This document shows, one piece after another, positions 8,353 to 17,864 of a DNA stretch of 64,000 nt; position 1 is the stretch's first letter, and every line of letters begins with the position of its first letter. A program made the translations under genes and the position numbers. The stretch covers positions 372,001 through 436,000 of the forward strand of contig NZ_JAHKRM010000004.1 of the NCBI RefSeq assembly GCF_019396345.1. Reading direction: 5' to 3'. This DNA is from Nonomuraea guangzhouensis. GTDB taxonomy: Bacteria > Actinomycetota > Actinomycetes > Streptosporangiales > Streptosporangiaceae. Below the pieces are notes generated by a model. That model was given only the letters and a program-made list of their open reading frames with translations. It made no database searches and was not told the origin of the DNA.

Positions 8353-9117
8353 TTACATCGGCGGCCAGGGAATGGCCGGCCAGTCGCGGGAGGGGTAGGG
8401 ATGCAGACCGGTTTCGAGCAGCCGTTTGATCCGGGTCCAGGTCGCCTCGACCTCGGCGAGCGTGAGCAGGTCGCGCAGCCTGCGGCCGAGCTGGCCCGAC
8501 TCGATGTCGCGCTCCAGCTTGGTGAGCGTGGCCACGGCCTCGCGGGCCAGCGGCTTGCCCCGCCACTGCCAGAGCACGGTGCGCAGTTTGTCCTCGGCGG
8601 AGAAGCAGACGCCGTGGTCGACCCCGTAGACGTGGCCGGTGGGCAGCGGCAGCAGGTGGCCGCCCTTGCGGTCGGCGTTGTTGATCACCGCGTCGAACAC
8701 CGCCATCCGGCGCACCACCGGGTTGCGGCTGCGTACCAGGCGCATCAGGTCGACCTCGCGCTCGGTGTCGATCCAGAGCTGGCACATGCCCGGGCCGAAC
8801 GGGCCCTCCCGGTAGACGGTCGGCGGCACGATCTGCCAGCCGGTCGCCTGAGAGACCTCGAACGCCGCGACCTCACGGGCGGCCAGCGTGCCGTCCGGGA
8901 AGTCCCAGAGCGGGCGCTCGCCGCGTACCGGCTTGTAGACGCAGGCGGCGGTGCGCGTGCCGAGCGTGATCGAGCAGTAGAGCGTCATGTTGGTCGCCTC
9001 GACGAGGCGGCCCGCGACCTCCAGGCGGCCGTCGCGGAGCAGCTCGAGCGCCCCCTCGTCCTCCAGGGGCGACGGGTGCGAAGGCCTGGTAGCCGGTTCG
9101 CTCTCCGGAGCGCTCAT
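8353..9117 (-). CDS. SCO1664-family PI3/4-kinase-like (HipA-like) protein
   Basis: 254 aa. Residues 50-70 contain an ATP-lysine-type strand (ACVYKPVRGERPLWDFP). A catalytic-loop-like motif VINNADRKGGHLLP lies near 145-158, and YGVDHGVCF near 164-172 supplies the DxG-type metal-binding Asp. This matches the small actinobacterial family described as related to phosphatidylinositol kinases. The substrate is unknown. Its start overlaps the DUF3090 stop (ATGA), and with DUF3090 and the phosphomutase it makes the conserved three-gene actinobacterial unit, here next to mshC. Confidence 0.85.
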   Translation of the reverse strand: MSAPESEPATRPSHPSPLEDEGALELLRDGRLEVAGRLVEATNMTLYCSITLGTRTAACVYKPVRGERPLWDFPDGTLAAREVAAFEVSQATGWQIVPPTVYREGPFGPGMCQLWIDTEREVDLMRLVRSRNPVVRRMAVFDAVINNADRKGGHLLPLPTGHVYGVDHGVCFSAEDKLRTVLWQWRGKPLAREAVATLTKLERDIESGQLGRRLRDLLTLAEVEATWTRIKRLLETGLHPYPSRDWPAIPWPPM

Positions 9118-9662
9118 GACGTCGCCTCACCCCCGCGATAGCCGTTGAGACGGACGCAGACATGTCCCTCGGGGTCGAGCGGCTGTCCGCAAAGGGGACA
9201 GGCCGGTCGGCCCGCAGCGACGAGCTGGAGCGCCCGCTGAGTGAACGCACGGGCGACCCCGGCACTGATCCGCACCCGCAACATGGCGGGCTCGGGTGCC
9301 TCGACGGCTTCCTCGTCGATGATCTCCTGCGCTTCGATCACCACCTGTGACGTGTCGGGATCCCAGGCCAGTGCCATGGTGCCGACCCTGAAGTCCTCGG
9401 TGACAGGCACCTCGAGGGGCTTGTCGTCGGTCAGGTCGGCGGGCGCCATGGCAGGCACGTGCGCGGTGCCCCCACTGCGGCGCAGCACCTCGTCGAGCAG
9501 CTCGTCCAGCCTGCCCGCGAGTGCGGCCACCTGCAGTTTCTCCAGCGCTACCGTGGTCAGTCTGCCCTCGGCTCTGGCCTGCAGAAAGAAGGCTCGTGCG
9601 CCCGGTTGCCCCAAGGCACCGGCCACGAACCTCTCTGGTGGGTCGTAGTCGAAGACCGGCAT
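9114..9662 (-). CDS. DUF3090 family protein
   Basis: 182 aa. Conserved actinobacterial protein of unknown function. Visible: an acidic central part, PAMLRVRISAGVARAF in the second half, and a C-terminal zinc-ribbon-like CPLCGQPLDPEGHVC (two CxxC-type pairs; the second pair is H-x-C). It lies between the phosphomutase (9 bp upstream) and the SCO1664 kinase-like gene (4-bp overlap), an invariant order in this phylum. Probably cytoplasmic. The zinc ribbon suggests a scaffold or nucleic-acid/protein contact, which is inference. Confidence 0.85.
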   Translation of the reverse strand: MPVFDYDPPERFVAGALGQPGARAFFLQARAEGRLTTVALEKLQVAALAGRLDELLDEVLRRSGGTAHVPAMAPADLTDDKPLEVPVTEDFRVGTMALAWDPDTSQVVIEAQEIIDEEAVEAPEPAMLRVRISAGVARAFTQRALQLVAAGRPACPLCGQPLDPEGHVCVRLNGYRGGEATS

Positions 9663-9671
9663 AGCCTGACC

Positions 9672-10358
9672 TTACGTGGTTCCGGGTCCACCGCCGACGG
9701 CGGCATCGCTCCCGGTGAGTTTTTCTCCCCCGTCTTTCTCCTCCGAATCCTCGGGAAGCTGCAATTCCCCCATATCGTTAAGCCTGAGCACAAAGGGACG
9801 CAGGGGGGCATAGCGAATGACGGTGAGAGCCGCTGGATCTGCTGTTATCCGTTGAAAGTGATCCAGATGGAGCCCCAGAGCGTCGGCGACGATGGCCTTG
9901 ATCACGTCTCCGTGGCTGCAAGCCAGGTAGACCCCTTTCCCCCCGAGGCGTTGGTTCCACTCCCGTACGGCGGTCACCGCCCGGTGTTGCATAACGGTCA
10001 ATGACTCCCCTTCCGGAAATGTCACCGCACTGGGATGGGCCTGCACGACCTGCCACAACGGCTCCTTCGCCAGCTCCGCCAGCGGCCGCCCGGTCCACGC
10101 TCCGTAACCGCACTCCACGAACCGCTCGTCGGTCTGTACGTCCATGCCGCGCCCTTCGGCGACGGCCAGGGCCGTCTCCTGGCAGCGTTCGAGCGGGCTG
10201 GAGACGATGGCGTCGAGCCGGACTCCCGCGATGCGCCCGGCCAGCGCCGCGGCCTGCGCCCGGCCCGCCTCGCTCAGATGCACTCCAGGAGTACGGCCGG
10301 CCAGCACCGGCCCGGTGAGGGCGGTGAGCCCATGGCGGACGAGAAGGAGGGTGGTCAC
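9672..10358 (-). CDS. Histidine phosphatase / phosphomutase, MSMEG_4193 family
   Basis: 228 aa. Histidine-phosphatase superfamily: RHG at residues 8-10 (phospho-accepting His9), ISSPLERCQETA-type motif (VSSPLERCQETA), and the second catalytic His in YLACSHGDVIKA. The GTG at 10358 places the RHG motif at the normal distance from the N-terminus; a longer frame to 10424 would run into the divergent promoter. First gene of the minus-strand run with DUF3090, SCO1664, NRDE and mshC. Members are annotated as phosphomutases by context but the substrate is unknown. A Glu/Asp-rich and then Gly-rich tail closes the protein. Confidence 0.87.
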   Translation of the reverse strand: MTTLLLVRHGLTALTGPVLAGRTPGVHLSEAGRAQAAALAGRIAGVRLDAIVSSPLERCQETALAVAEGRGMDVQTDERFVECGYGAWTGRPLAELAKEPLWQVVQAHPSAVTFPEGESLTVMQHRAVTAVREWNQRLGGKGVYLACSHGDVIKAIVADALGLHLDHFQRITADPAALTVIRYAPLRPFVLRLNDMGELQLPEDSEEKDGGEKLTGSDAAVGGGPGTT

Positions 10359-10422
10359 CGACCAAGTGTCGCAGGCGAGGATCACGGCGTTTGACGCACC
10401 CGGGCGGTAACCTGGCGGGATC

Positions 10423-11370
10423 ATGGAGCAGCGCTATGTCGGCCGGAGCGGCCTGTCGGTGTCCCGCCTGGGGCTCGGCACGATGACCTGGGGGCGTGAC
10501 ACCAGTGCCGACGAGGCCGCGGCGCAGCTCCGCACGTTCATGAGCGCGGGCGGCACCCTGGTCGACACGGCCGATGTCTACACGGGCGGCGACGCCGAGC
10601 GCCTGCTCGGCCGGATGCTGCGCGACTCGGTGCCGCGTTCCGAGCTGGTGATCTCCACCAAGGCGGTGGTGACGCCGTCGGGCCGGCGGCCGCGGGACGC
10701 CTCCAGGCGCCACCTGATCGCCGCGGTCGACGACTCCCTCAACCGGCTGGGCCTCGATTACATCGACCTCTGGCAGCTGCACACCTATGACGCCGAGGTG
10801 CCGCTGGAGGAGACGATGGCGGCGCTCGACGCGATCGTCTCCTCGGGCCGGGCGGTCTACGCGGGCGTCTGCGACTACGCGGGCTGGCAGCTGGCCGCCG
10901 CCGCGGTCATGCAGCGGGTGATCCCCGGCCGCATCCCGATCACCTCCGCCCAGGCCGAATACTCCCTGCTGGCCCGCGAGCCGGAGCGCGAGCTGCTGCC
11001 CGCCGCCGAGCACGTGGGCGCGGGCGTGCTGGCCTGGTCACCGCTCGGCAGGGGCGTTCTGACGGGGAAGTACCGGACAGGCATTCCGGCCGATTCACGG
11101 GCCGCTACGCCGCATTTCGCCGATTTTGTCCGTCCTTATCTCGACGAGCGCAGCCGTAGTGTGGTCGAATCCGTGATGACCGCGGCCGACGGGCTCGGGG
11201 TCTCGCCGTTGGCTGTGGCACTCTCATGGGTACGCGACCAACCGGGCGTCGCCTCCGCTATCGTCGGTGCCCGTACGCACGCTCAGCTCGCCGGCGCACT
11301 GACCGCCGAGGACGTGGTGTTGCCGCGAGAGATACGTGAGGCCCTGGATGACGTGTCGTCGCTCGACTGA
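10423..11370 (+). CDS. Aldo/keto reductase
   Basis: 315 aa NAD(P)H-dependent reductase with a TIM barrel. The catalytic tetrad is complete: D48, Y53, K80 and H120 (WQLHTYD). The C-terminal nucleotide-binding region has SAIVGARTHAQL. Divergent from the phosphomutase gene with 64 bp between them, which must hold both promoters. The ATG is preceded by GGCGGGATC. Substrate unknown; the opening YVGRSGLSVSRLGLGTMTWG is typical of the AKR11/13-type general reductases of actinomycetes. Confidence 0.88.
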   Translation: MEQRYVGRSGLSVSRLGLGTMTWGRDTSADEAAAQLRTFMSAGGTLVDTADVYTGGDAERLLGRMLRDSVPRSELVISTKAVVTPSGRRPRDASRRHLIAAVDDSLNRLGLDYIDLWQLHTYDAEVPLEETMAALDAIVSSGRAVYAGVCDYAGWQLAAAAVMQRVIPGRIPITSAQAEYSLLAREPERELLPAAEHVGAGVLAWSPLGRGVLTGKYRTGIPADSRAATPHFADFVRPYLDERSRSVVESVMTAADGLGVSPLAVALSWVRDQPGVASAIVGARTHAQLAGALTAEDVVLPREIREALDDVSSLD

Positions 11371-11497
11371 GAGCGAACGAGAGTCATGCTCGCGTGTCAC
11401 GCGTCGATACCGAATCGCAACTTTAGCCGGAAAACACCTGCGTCGCACCGCCGAAGTCCATCAAGATTTCCTCCGTAAGCAACCCAGGAGGGGACGG

Positions 11498-12334
11498 ATG
11501 GGGAGCAGGACCGCGATCTCGGCTGGAGCTCTCGCATTGGCGCTGGTCGCGATCCCGGTCGTCGCGTCGCCGGCGCTGGCCGAGGCCAGCGACTGCACGC
11601 GCGGCGACGGACTGCTCTCCGGGGTGACGAACGGCCTGTGCAACGTCGTGGAGGCGGTCACCGGCACGGTCAACACCCTCACGGGCGACACGCTCAATCC
11701 CGTGACGAAGAAGGTCGACAAGACCGCGGACGACGTCCTCGGCACGGTGGGCGACGCGGTCCCGACGACGATCCCCACCACATCGGGGCAGCCCCAGCCG
11801 ACACCCTCGGACGACCACCTGCTGCCCAACACCCTCAGCGAGGTCTGTCTCCCGGTGGTGGGCTGCGAGAAACAGGACGTCCAGACGCACCACAAGGACC
11901 CCGAGAGCCCCCGCCCCGAGGACTCCGCCAAGCCCACGCCCACCGCGAAGCCCAACAAGCGCGACAAGAAGGACTCGACGACGACCCTCCCGACGGGGGG
12001 CCCGACGCCGCCGCAGACGGAGCCGTACGAGCTGGACACGCCCGAACACCCGGTCAAGAACATCCAGACCGCCGACACGGACATGCCCCGAATAGACCTG
12101 CTGTGGCCCAACCCCTTCGCCAGGGATCTCACGGATCCCCTGCGGGACCAGCCCATCATCCGTCCGTCGAAACCCGCCTCGGACGTCCTGGGCACCTCGC
12201 TGACGATCGCCCTGCTGACGTCGGCGATCCTGGCCACCCGCATCGTCCAGCAGCGCCGCCAGCGTACGGAGCAGCCGGACTCGATCCCCTTCGAGCCGGC
12301 CAGAGCGGGCAACAGCCGCCACCGCCTGGCTTAG
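11498..12334 (+). CDS. Secreted, proline-rich, C-terminally anchored hypothetical protein
   Basis: 278 aa. A Sec signal peptide spans about residues 1-28 (hydrophobic core AGALALALVAIPVVA, cleavage near ALA-EA). The mature part has a four-Cys N-terminal segment, then a Lys/Pro/Thr-rich stalk (about 115-175) and a single hydrophobic stretch near 240-258 followed by RRQRR, which would stop transfer and leave a short cytoplasmic tail. It would be a wall-spanning or surface protein. AGGAGGGG precedes the ATG by 5 nt. The upstream 127 bp is AT-richer than average and probably holds the promoter. No family recognised; an internal LPTGG is not placed like a sortase signal. Confidence 0.7.
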   Translation: MGSRTAISAGALALALVAIPVVASPALAEASDCTRGDGLLSGVTNGLCNVVEAVTGTVNTLTGDTLNPVTKKVDKTADDVLGTVGDAVPTTIPTTSGQPQPTPSDDHLLPNTLSEVCLPVVGCEKQDVQTHHKDPESPRPEDSAKPTPTAKPNKRDKKDSTTTLPTGGPTPPQTEPYELDTPEHPVKNIQTADTDMPRIDLLWPNPFARDLTDPLRDQPIIRPSKPASDVLGTSLTIALLTSAILATRIVQQRRQRTEQPDSIPFEPARAGNSRHRLA

Positions 12335-12377
12335 ACAGCCGGCGGCGACGGCCGTCGCCAGAGAACGTCAGAACAGG

Positions 12378-13142
12378 TCAGGCGCCGATCGCGTGGGCGC
12401 CGCCGTCCACGTGGACGATCTCGCCGGTGGTGGCGGGGAACCAGTCGGACATCAGCGCGACGCACGCCTTGGCGGCGGGGACCGTGTCGGACAGATCCCA
12501 GCCCAGCGGGGCCCGCTCCGGCCAGCTGTCCTCGAACTCCTTGAAGCCCGGGATCGACTTGGCCGCCATCGTGCGCAGCGGCCCGGCGGCGACGAGGTTG
12601 ACGCGGATGTTCTGCTTGGCCAGGTCACGGGCGAGATAGCGGTTGCACGACTCCAGGCCCGCCTTGGCGACGCCCATCCAGTCGTAGACCGGCCACGCCT
12701 TGCTCGCGTCGAAGTCGAGGCCGACGACCGCGCCGCCCTCCTTCATCAGCGGCAGGCAGGCGACGGCCAGCGACTTGTAGGAGTAGGTCGAGATGTGCAG
12801 GGCGGTGGCGACGTCCTCCCAGGTGGTGTTGAGGAAGTTGCCGCCCAGGGCGCTCTGCGGGGCGAAGCCGATGGAGTGGACGACGCCGTCGAGGCCGCCG
12901 ACATGCTCGCCGACCCGGTCGGCCAGCGTGTCGAGGTGCTCGGTGTTCTGGACGTCGAGCTCGATCACCGGCGGCGTCTCGGGCAGCCGCTTGGCGATGC
13001 GCTCGACCAGGCTCAACCGGCCGAACCCGGTGAGCACCACGGTGGCGCCCTCCTCCTGGGCCAGCTTGGCCACCGAGAACGCGATCGACGCGTCGGTGAG
13101 CACGCCGGTCACGAGGATCCGCTTGCCTTGGAGAATTCCCAC
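12378..13142 (-). CDS. fabI: Enoyl-ACP reductase (NADH), FabI/InhA type
   Basis: 254 aa short-chain dehydrogenase fold; reduces trans-2-enoyl-ACP in each round of fatty-acid elongation. The InhA/FabI signature is Y153-x6-K160 (YDWMGVAK). HSIGFAP carries Ser90, equivalent to InhA Ser94, and the cofactor loop is DASIAF. It directly follows fabG (1 nt between stop and start), the arrangement of mycobacterial fabG1-inhA. Serine at the position where isoniazid-resistance changes occur in InhA means the wild-type NADH pocket is kept. Confidence 0.95.
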   Translation of the reverse strand: MGILQGKRILVTGVLTDASIAFSVAKLAQEEGATVVLTGFGRLSLVERIAKRLPETPPVIELDVQNTEHLDTLADRVGEHVGGLDGVVHSIGFAPQSALGGNFLNTTWEDVATALHISTYSYKSLAVACLPLMKEGGAVVGLDFDASKAWPVYDWMGVAKAGLESCNRYLARDLAKQNIRVNLVAAGPLRTMAAKSIPGFKEFEDSWPERAPLGWDLSDTVPAAKACVALMSDWFPATTGEIVHVDGGAHAIGA

Positions 13143-13143
13143 G

Positions 13144-13839
13144 TCAGTGCCCCATTCCGAGTCCGCCGTCGACCGGGATCACGGCCCCGGTGATGTAAGA
13201 GGCGTCGTCGCTCGCCAGGAAGCGAACGACGCGCGCGATCTCGCCCGGCGCCGCCTGGCGCCCGAGCGGGATGTTCTTGATGATGGCCGCCACGTCGAGA
13301 TCGGCCGTCATGTCGGTGTCGACGAAGCCGGGCGCGACCACGTTGACGGTGATGCCGCGCGAGCCGTACTCGCGCGCCATGGACCGGCCGAAACCGATGA
13401 GGCCCGCCTTGGAGGCGGCGTAGTTGGTCTGACCGGCCGAGCCGGCCAGGGCGACGACGGAGGAGACGAGGATGACGCGGCCGCGCTTGAGCTTCATCAT
13501 GGGCCTGATGGCCCGCTTGGCCACGCGGTAGGCGCCGGTCAGGTTGGCGTCGATGACGTCGGTGAAGGTCTCTTCCTTCATCATCGCCAGCAGCGTGTCC
13601 TTGGTGACGCCCGCGTTGGCGACCAGCACCTCGACCGGGCCCTGCTCGGCCTCGATCTTGTCGAAGGCGGACTCGACGTCGGACATGCTGGTCACGTCAC
13701 ACCTGACGCCGAACAGCCCCTCCGGCGGCTCCCCCGATCGGTAGGTGACCGCGACGGCGTCGCCGGCCGCGGCTAGTTCACGGGCGATCGCGAGGCCGAT
13801 GCCGCGATTGCCTCCGGTGACGAGTACAGAGCGTGCCAT
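13144..13839 (-). CDS. fabG: 3-oxoacyl-ACP reductase FabG (MabA type)
   Basis: 231 aa NADPH-dependent reductase of the fatty-acid elongation cycle. Cofactor motif TGGNRGIG (8-15), active site S127, Y140, K144 (YAASK), and NAG motif at 75-77. First gene of a two-gene operon with fabI. The promoter must lie in the 77 bp shared with the divergent tldD gene. Confidence 0.93.
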   Translation of the reverse strand: MARSVLVTGGNRGIGLAIARELAAAGDAVAVTYRSGEPPEGLFGVRCDVTSMSDVESAFDKIEAEQGPVEVLVANAGVTKDTLLAMMKEETFTDVIDANLTGAYRVAKRAIRPMMKLKRGRVILVSSVVALAGSAGQTNYAASKAGLIGFGRSMAREYGSRGITVNVVAPGFVDTDMTADLDVAAIIKNIPLGRQAAPGEIARVVRFLASDDASYITGAVIPVDGGLGMGH

Positions 13840-13916
13840 GGCACCAGACGCTATCTCCTACCGGCGGGTATCCCCTTGTCCGGGAGGTACAAGATCACGG
13901 GGTTAGGATCGTGGAC

Positions 13917-15406
<1,490 letters not shown>

Positions 15407-15410
<4 letters not shown>

Positions 15411-16807
15411 GCGAGCAGCGATCCCCAAGCGCGCAGATCTCTCCGCAGGACATGGTGGACAAGGCTCTGGAGCTGTCCACCACCGACGGGTGTGTCGTGC
15501 TCGTGGACGAGGGGTCCACGGCCAACCTGCGCTTCGCGGGCAACACGCTGACGACCAACGGGGTGGCCCGTTCCGCCCGGCTGACCGTGATCTCGATCGC
15601 GGGCCAGGGCGTGGGCGTGGTCTCCCGGGCCGCCGTACGACCGGATCAGCTCGCCGGCGTGGTGGCCGCGGCCGACCGGGCGGCGCGCGAGGCGCGGCCC
15701 GCCGAGGACGCGCGACCGCTGGTCGAGGGCGTCCCGGCGAGCGCCTCGTGGGCGGAGCCGGTGATCCCGACCGACATCGGGGTGTTCGAGCGGTTCGCGC
15801 CCGCGCTCGGTGACGCGTTCGCCGCCGCCGAGGCCGGTGGCCGGCGGCTGTACGGCTTCGCGGAGCACTCGCTGACCACGACGTTCCTCGGCACGTCCAC
15901 CGGGCTGCGCCTGCGCCACGACCAGCCGTCCGGGCGGCTGGAGCTCAACGCCAAGTCGGCCGACCTGAAGCGCTCGGCCTGGACGGGCGTGGGCACCCGC
16001 GACTTCTCCGACGTGGACGTGGCGGCGCTGGACGCGTCGCTGGCGCAGCGGCTGGAGTGGGCCAAGACCCGGGTGGACCTGCCCGCGGGGCGCTACGAGA
16101 CCCTGCTGCCGCCGAGCGCGGTGGCCGACCTGATGATCTACGCGTACTGGTCCACGGGCGCCAGGGACGCCCTGGACGGCCGCTCGGTCTTCGCCAAGCC
16201 GGGCGGCGGCACCCGCGTGGGCGAGCAGCTGGCCACGCTGCCGCTGACGCTCGCCAGTGATCCGGCCGCCTCCGGCATCGAGTGCGCGCCGTTCGTGGTC
16301 GCCCACGCCTCCAGCCGCGAGAGCTCGGTGTTCGACAACGGCCTGCCGCTGTCGGCGACCGACTGGGTGAAGGACGGGCGGCTCGGCGCGCTGCAGCAGA
16401 CGCGCTACTCGGCCGAGCTCAGCGGGCTGCCCGTCACGCCCGCGATCGACAACCTGATCATGCGGGCGCCCGGCGACGGGCGTTCGCTGGCGGAGATGAT
16501 CGCCGGCACCGAGCGCGGCCTGCTGGTCACCTGCCTGTGGTACATCCGCGAGGTCGATCCGCAGACGCTGCTGGTGACCGGGCTCACCCGTGACGGGGTC
16601 TACCTCGTCGAGCACGGTGAGGTCGTGGGTGAGGTGAACAACTTCCGGTTCAACGAGAGCCCGGTCGACCTGCTGGGGCGGCTGTCCGAGGTGGGTGCCA
16701 GCGAGCAGACGCTGCCGCGCGAGTGGAACGACTACTTCCGCCGTACCGTGATGCCCGCCGTCAGGGTGCCGGACTTCAACATGTCGACGGTCAGCCAGGC
16801 GAGCTGA
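15407..16807 (+). CDS. tldE: TldE/PmbA-like protease subunit
   Basis: 466 aa. Partner of TldD: the same fold without the HExxxH zinc motif (none is present), as expected for the non-catalytic subunit. Conserved pieces include [10 protein letters not shown] near 43-52, [13 protein letters not shown] near 348-360 and [15 protein letters not shown] near 401-415. The GTG start overlaps the tldD stop (GTGA). The substrate is unknown: no peptide-natural-product precursor is adjacent, so a housekeeping role is likely. Confidence 0.9.
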
Positions 16808-16811
16808 CCGC

Positions 16812-16860
16812 GCGCCGCATAGCGCGCGCCCGGGTCGACCGGGCGCGCGCTACGCGGCGC
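16812..16860. terminator. Long GC hairpin between tldE and dodecin genes
   Basis: A 13-bp perfect stem (16821-16833 with 16839-16851) around the 5-base loop GTCGA continues after one mismatch with 16812-16820 and 16852-16860, giving about 21 pairs. No T-run follows. It sits between two convergent genes, so a bidirectional actinomycete-type terminator is likely. Confidence 0.7.
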
Positions 16861-16923
16861 TGTGCTTTCGGCGTTGTGCTTCGCGGCGCTGCGCTTCGCG
16901 GCGCCGTCATTCGTGAGCCGCCG

Positions 16924-17136
16924 TCAGGAGTCCTCCAGGCGGAAGCCCACCTTCATGCCGACCTGGAAGTGCGCGACCTCGCCCGCGTCGATGTGCCCGC
17001 GAACCTCCGTCACCTCGAACCAGTCGAGGTGCCGCAGCGTCTCCGACGCGCGCCTGATCCCGTTGCGGATGGCCTGGTCGACGCTCTCCCCCGACGTGCC
17101 GACGATCTCGGTCACCCGGTACGTACGATCCGTCAT
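16924..17136 (-). CDS. Dodecin (flavin-binding dodecamer)
   Basis: 70 aa, the normal family length. Dodecins store or buffer flavins (FMN, riboflavin) and sometimes CoA in a hollow dodecamer. The flavin-stacking Trp is W39 (LDWFEV), the isoalloxazine-binding Gln is Q58 (HFQVGMKVGF), and the start TDRTYRVTEIVGTS is typical. AGGAGG lies 8 nt before the ATG. It is single, convergent with tldE and divergent from the DUF3099 gene. Confidence 0.93.
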   Translation of the reverse strand: MTDRTYRVTEIVGTSGESVDQAIRNGIRRASETLRHLDWFEVTEVRGHIDAGEVAHFQVGMKVGFRLEDS

Positions 17137-17226
17137 CTCCACATCCTCCTTACTCGAAGGCCATGATCGCATGACCGCTGTCGCAGCCCCCGGCCCCTGT
17201 CGCAGGCGACCCTTACGGGGTCTACC

Positions 17227-17550
17227 GTGGAAGTCATGAAGGGGTGGCGCAAGAAGCAGGACGTCCACCAGGTCACCGACGCGAAACCGTCGCTGAGCTC
17301 GGACATCCATCGGCGGGAGATCAGCTACCTCATCAAGATGGGCATCCGCACGATGTGCCTGATCCTGGCCGTGGTGGTGCCGGTGCCCTGGCCGTACCGG
17401 CTGCTGTTCATCGCCGCTGCCGTTTTTTTGCCATACATAGCGGTAATCGGGGCCAATGAGAGGGGCCGGGATGCCCCTCCCTCGACCTTTCACACACCGG
17501 AAGCTAACCAAAGCGAGATACCAAGGCATCGACGCGAGATCGGGTCGTGA
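17227..17550 (+). CDS. DUF3099 small membrane protein
   Basis: 107 aa from the GTG at 17227, or 104 from the ATG at 17236. A basic cytoplasmic N-terminus with SSDIHRREISYLIKMGIRT is followed by two adjacent hydrophobic helices (CLILAVVVPVPWPYRLLFIAAAV, then PYIAVIG) and a polar tail. This matches the small actinobacterial DUF3099 family of unknown function. The 90-bp divergent region to the dodecin gene holds two copies of CTGTCGCAG. The 6C-like RNA follows 46 bp after its stop. Confidence 0.75.
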   Translation: MEVMKGWRKKQDVHQVTDAKPSLSSDIHRREISYLIKMGIRTMCLILAVVVPVPWPYRLLFIAAAVFLPYIAVIGANERGRDAPPSTFHTPEANQSEIPRHRREIGS

Positions 17551-17557
17551 CTAAGTC

Positions 17558-17589
17558 TTGACGCATCCCATGGGTTGTAGGTGTACGCT
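17558..17589 (+). promoter_or_regulatory. Candidate promoter of the 6C-like RNA
   Basis: TTGACG (17558-17563) and TACGCT (17584-17589) resemble actinomycete housekeeping -35 and -10 boxes. The 20-bp gap is longer than the usual 17-18, so one element may be misassigned. Transcription would start near 17596, immediately before the first hairpin. Confidence 0.45.
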
Positions 17590-17595
17590 TTAGAC

Positions 17596-17709
17596 AAGCG
17601 CTCCGGTCCCCCGTCGGAGTGCTGGTGCCGGCGTTCCGGGCCCCCGTCGGAACGCCGATGAAGCGACGCCGGGTGGTTTGCCCCCGTAACCACCCGGCGT
17701 CGCCCTTTT
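17596..17709 (+). ncRNA. 6C-like small RNA with three C-rich loops
   Basis: Three hairpins follow one another. Stem 1 pairs 17597-17605 with 17615-17623 (9 bp, one G-U). Stem 2 pairs 17629-17638 with 17648-17657 (10 bp, perfect). Stem 3 pairs 17663-17678 with 17688-17703 (16 bp, perfect) and runs into CCCTTTT, an intrinsic terminator. Every loop is nine bases: GTCCCCCGT, GGCCCCCGT and TGCCCCCGT. The known actinobacterial 6C RNA has two stem-loops with C-runs plus a terminator, and its mycobacterial member pairs its C-loops with G-rich mRNA sites. Here the loops have five Cs and the terminator hairpin carries the same loop, so it is either a 6C variant or a related class. The strand is fixed by the T-run. 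No open frame overlaps it convincingly. Confidence 0.8.
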
Positions 17710-17864
17710 CCTGGGGAAACTCTCTCTCGGACGATCAGTCCAATAGCCCTGGAACCCCTTGGGTAGGGCCGCTTTCCCGAAATCGTTTGCGCTCTGCGGC
17801 GCTCATTGTTCGCATGAAATCCGCAACTTTGAGCACGGCTTGACATCAACAGTTCGTTGGAGTG

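Noticed and set aside
11990..12001. LPTGG in the secreted protein as a sortase signal
   Set aside because: It is in mid-protein, far from the C-terminal hydrophobic segment, and the motif form is not the usual LPxTG followed by helix and basic tail.
12344..12359. 16-bp perfect palindrome GGCGACGGCCGTCGCC between convergent genes
   Set aside because: It has no loop and no T-run. It may help termination, but the evidence is too weak to list it.
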